This document shows, in pieces, positions 38,688-39,189 of a stretch of DNA of 39,189 bases. The translations under genes were made by a program, and so were the position numbers. The notes beneath the pieces were generated by a model. That model did not search any database. It was not told where the DNA came from and worked only from the letters and a program-made list of their open reading frames with translations. Origin of the DNA: a virus. The stretch lies in IMG/VR virus record IMGVR_UViG_3300031237_000141, positions 1-39,189 of that record. One strand, given 5' to 3'. The stretch's first letter is position 1. Each line of letters begins with the position of its first letter.

Positions 38688-39189
38688 ATGGCCAAAATCG
38701 TCCGCACGCCGACCCGCGCTGAAGGCGGCATTACTCCAGCTGAAAAAGCAAAGATGGATCTGATCGCGAAGAAGTGGATCGACATTGCGATGCGCACTGA
38801 TCCCATCGAGCCGGAGAAGATCACGCCAGCTATCGAAGCGCTCTATGCCGCCGCGGGGCTGAAAAAGCCGCGCGTGGTAATCGTACCGAGCCCGATGGTA
38901 ATGGCCTTTGCGTATGGCGCTTCGGCCTGGATCTGGCATTGCCGCAAACAGACCGCCACGGACGCCGCCACGTACGCCGCCACGCGCGCCGCCACGTACG
39001 CCGCCACGGACGCCGCCACGTACGACGCCACGTACGCCGCCACGCGCGCCGCCACGCGCGCCGCCACGGACGACGCCACGGACGACGCCACGTACGACGC
39101 CACGTACGCCGCCACGTACGCCGCCACGGACGCCGCCACGTCCGCCGCCACGGACGCCGCCACGGACGCCGCCACGGCCGCCGCCACGC
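38688..39189 (+). CDS. Giant tetrapeptide-repeat protein, N-terminal part (DUF6745-like), 3' end cut by window
   Basis: ATG at 38688 starts a frame open to the window end. The first 88 residues contain IAKKWIDIAMRTDP, ITPAIEALYAAAGLKKPRVVIVPSP and MVMAFAYGASAWIW. From memory, the pattern (helix, then A-L-Y-x-A-A-G-L, then P-R-V-V, then S-P-x) fits the N-terminal part of DUF6745-type proteins. The tetrapeptide repeat begins right after CRKQ at 38952. The remainder and C-terminus are at 1-1987. Total visible length is above 820 residues, of which about 470 are repeat. GAGAG lies about 12 bases upstream. It is the third gene of the rightward operon. Confidence 0.8.
   Translation, partial: MAKIVRTPTRAEGGITPAEKAKMDLIAKKWIDIAMRTDPIEPEKITPAIEALYAAAGLKKPRVVIVPSPMVMAFAYGASAWIWHCRKQTATDAATYAATRAATYAATDAATYDATYAATRAATRAATDDATDDATYDATYAATYAATDAATSAATDAATDAATAAAT
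38952..39188 (+). repeat. 12-bp coding tandem repeat, right tract, about 20 units
   Basis: Nineteen full units plus 9 bases, same unit as at 2-1174 and same frame as the ATG at 38688. The first unit begins with ACC (Thr). One unit has TCC (Ser) and one GCC (Ala) instead of TAC/GAC/CGC. Units near the right edge are more varied than those on the left, as often seen at the edge of a tract. Confidence 0.97.

Noticed and set aside
38843-39187. Antisense gene through the right repeat tract
   Set aside because: The opposite strand is open only because the repeat lacks stop codons in that frame; there is no start signal or recognisable protein.

Overview
The window looks like the nearly complete genome of a P22-like short-tailed phage (or the equivalent prophage), most likely infecting a GC-rich betaproteobacterium of the Burkholderiales type. 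The evidence is a P22-type head set (portal, scaffold, coat, gp4-like and gp10-like tail factors), a T4-type lysozyme with holins and nested spanins, and many short genes joined by ATGA overlaps. The host assignment is inference from overall gene style; no host gene is present. No integrase, CI-type repressor, tRNA or rRNA was recognised.

Both window ends lie inside one 12-bp coding tandem repeat. The right end (38688-39189, + strand) holds the start of a gene with about 20 repeat units. The left end (1-1987) holds about 98 more units and the C-terminal domain. The two halves look like one gene, so the molecule is probably circular or circularly permuted, cut inside the repeat. A plain end-to-end join is not in phase (4 bases short, modulo 12), so repeat sequence is probably missing.

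Control region (37757-38021): two divergent promoters carry six 14-bp operators of the form AGAC-N6-GTCT, three on each side. In each promoter one operator fills the spacer between the -35 and -10 boxes. A 67-residue Cro-like helix-turn-helix protein (37553-37756) is the natural candidate to bind them.

Rightward operon (38022 through the window ends to 6870): small unknown proteins, the giant repeat protein, an HNH nuclease, a YqaJ-type exonuclease and a RecT annealing protein, a terminator, then a coiled-coil protein and a putative DNA-binding protein. Exonuclease plus RecT makes a phage recombination system.

Leftward early region (37756 down to about 28300): Cro-like protein, two DNA methyltransferases of different classes, a DUF1376/YdaU-type replication protein, a possible helicase-loader-type protein, a DUF1064 nuclease, and a family of mosaic unknown proteins that share modules, one pair sharing a 99-bp identical stretch.

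Leftward late region (28214 down to 6873): small genes, small and large terminase, portal, scaffold, an inserted HNH gene, coat, tail accessory factors, small structural proteins, a 2-oxoglutarate dioxygenase plus GNAT acetyltransferase pair, three ejection-type proteins (one with a lytic transglycosylase domain), a beta-helix tailspike, a secreted fibre-like protein, then lysozyme, two holin-like proteins and Rz/Rz1. A conserved leader-like element of about 60 bases precedes both the coat and the tailspike genes, each with a nearby promoter-like sequence. Left and right transcription units converge at 6870/6873.
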